Positions 63,424-64,000 of a stretch of 64,000 bases of DNA are shown piece by piece (position 1 is the stretch's first letter; every line of letters starts with the position of its first letter). The translations under genes were made by a program, and so were the position numbers. The stretch is from Psoroptes ovis (lineage: Eukaryota; Arthropoda; Arachnida; Sarcoptiformes; Psoroptidae), in the NCBI GenBank assembly GCA_002943765.1, contig PQWQ01000004.1, forward strand, positions 1 to 64,000. Direction: 5' to 3'. The notes under the pieces were generated by a model that made no database searches, had not been told where the DNA came from, and worked only from the letters and a program-made list of their open reading frames with translations.

Positions 63424-64000
63424 CGGTATATTCTGGTTACACTGAATCGAACACACAAAATGTTGAACCAAACAAAATGCAATTCACCCTAAAATAAAAT
63501 GCAACGAAATGGTATGAACCTAACTAAAAATGATGATGATGATAATAATAATAATGAAAACATTTCCACTTGAAAATTTTCATTTTTTTTCATTCTATTT
63601 CACAAATTGGCACAATAAATAAAAAAAAAATTTCAGTGGTATGAAACTTTTCATTGAAATGAAACGAACAAAAAAAAAAAAAAACAATTTAAGTATCACA
63701 AGTGCCATTCACTGTTTAATAATATGAAATGTCATCAAAATTGATGTTTTTCACTGCTACTGTTGTTGTTTGAAAAAAAAAAAATTTTGAAATAGTCCAG
63801 ATAATTTTGTTCGGTCAAAATATTGCCATTCAATTTCTAAAATGTCCAATCATAATGTTGTTTAATTCCTCAAACTCGATTCAATTGAAATGAAAATTTG
63901 AAAATTTTGAAATTTGAAAATTTGAAAATTGAAAAAAACTCGAAATAATACACATATATACTAGAATACTTGAAAATATCAAACAATATTTTTTCAGTTG

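Larger units (their letters stand above)
59102..64000. other. Gene-poor tail of the window
   Basis: AT-rich with AAT and ATC arrays and several perfect inverted repeats, listed separately. The open frames here (for example 62326-62550, 61069-61362) are low-complexity I/F/M/K runs; I support none as a gene. Confidence 0.5.

Overview
This window is eukaryotic nuclear DNA. It is very AT-rich and full of homopolymers and microsatellites, and its genes are split by many tiny GT-AG introns (54-89 bp). The gene set (malonyl-CoA decarboxylase, RNase H1, DNAJC12, a sema/IPT receptor tyrosine kinase), base composition and intron size fit a small-genome arthropod. My best guess is an acariform mite of the dust-mite type; the species is inferred from style, not from any diagnostic marker.

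Layout. (1) 1-2.4 kb: no gene; only a short degenerate reverse-transcriptase-like stretch at about 1.74-1.85 kb. (2) 2.4-5.5 kb: a complete four-exon minus-strand gene (911 aa) of transposase ancestry, with a 13-residue repeat tract inside and 37-bp tandem repeats touching its stop codon. (3) 5.5-7.9 kb: no supported gene. (4) 7.9-19.1 kb: a dense cluster of four conserved genes. MLYCD (minus, 5 exons) and RNASEH1 (plus, 1 exon) are head-to-head across 585 bp. DNAJC12 (plus, 2 exons) and a MET/RON-family receptor tyrosine kinase (minus, 7 exons, 1871 aa) are tail-to-tail. I rebuilt every exon junction by hand, and every reading phase closes. (5) 19.1-64 kb: about 45 kb with no convincing conserved gene. 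It holds microsatellites, seven copies of an 80-84 bp mariner-like hairpin MITE (31-57 kb), two copies of a second, longer hairpin MITE, several isolated perfect inverted repeats, two core-promoter-like sites, and one coding-like patch of unknown identity at 58.8-59.1 kb. It could be a very long intron or the regulatory territory of a neighbouring gene.

How the genes relate: the four conserved genes do not form a pathway. MLYCD destroys malonyl-CoA and so permits fatty-acid oxidation; RNase H1 removes RNA:DNA hybrids; DNAJC12 is a co-chaperone linked to aromatic amino-acid hydroxylases; the MET-like kinase is a cell-surface receptor. The main point of biological interest is that full-length MET-like receptor, since the family is absent from the standard ecdysozoan models. 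Next come the intact transposase-derived gene and the burst of hairpin MITEs confined to the gene-poor half.
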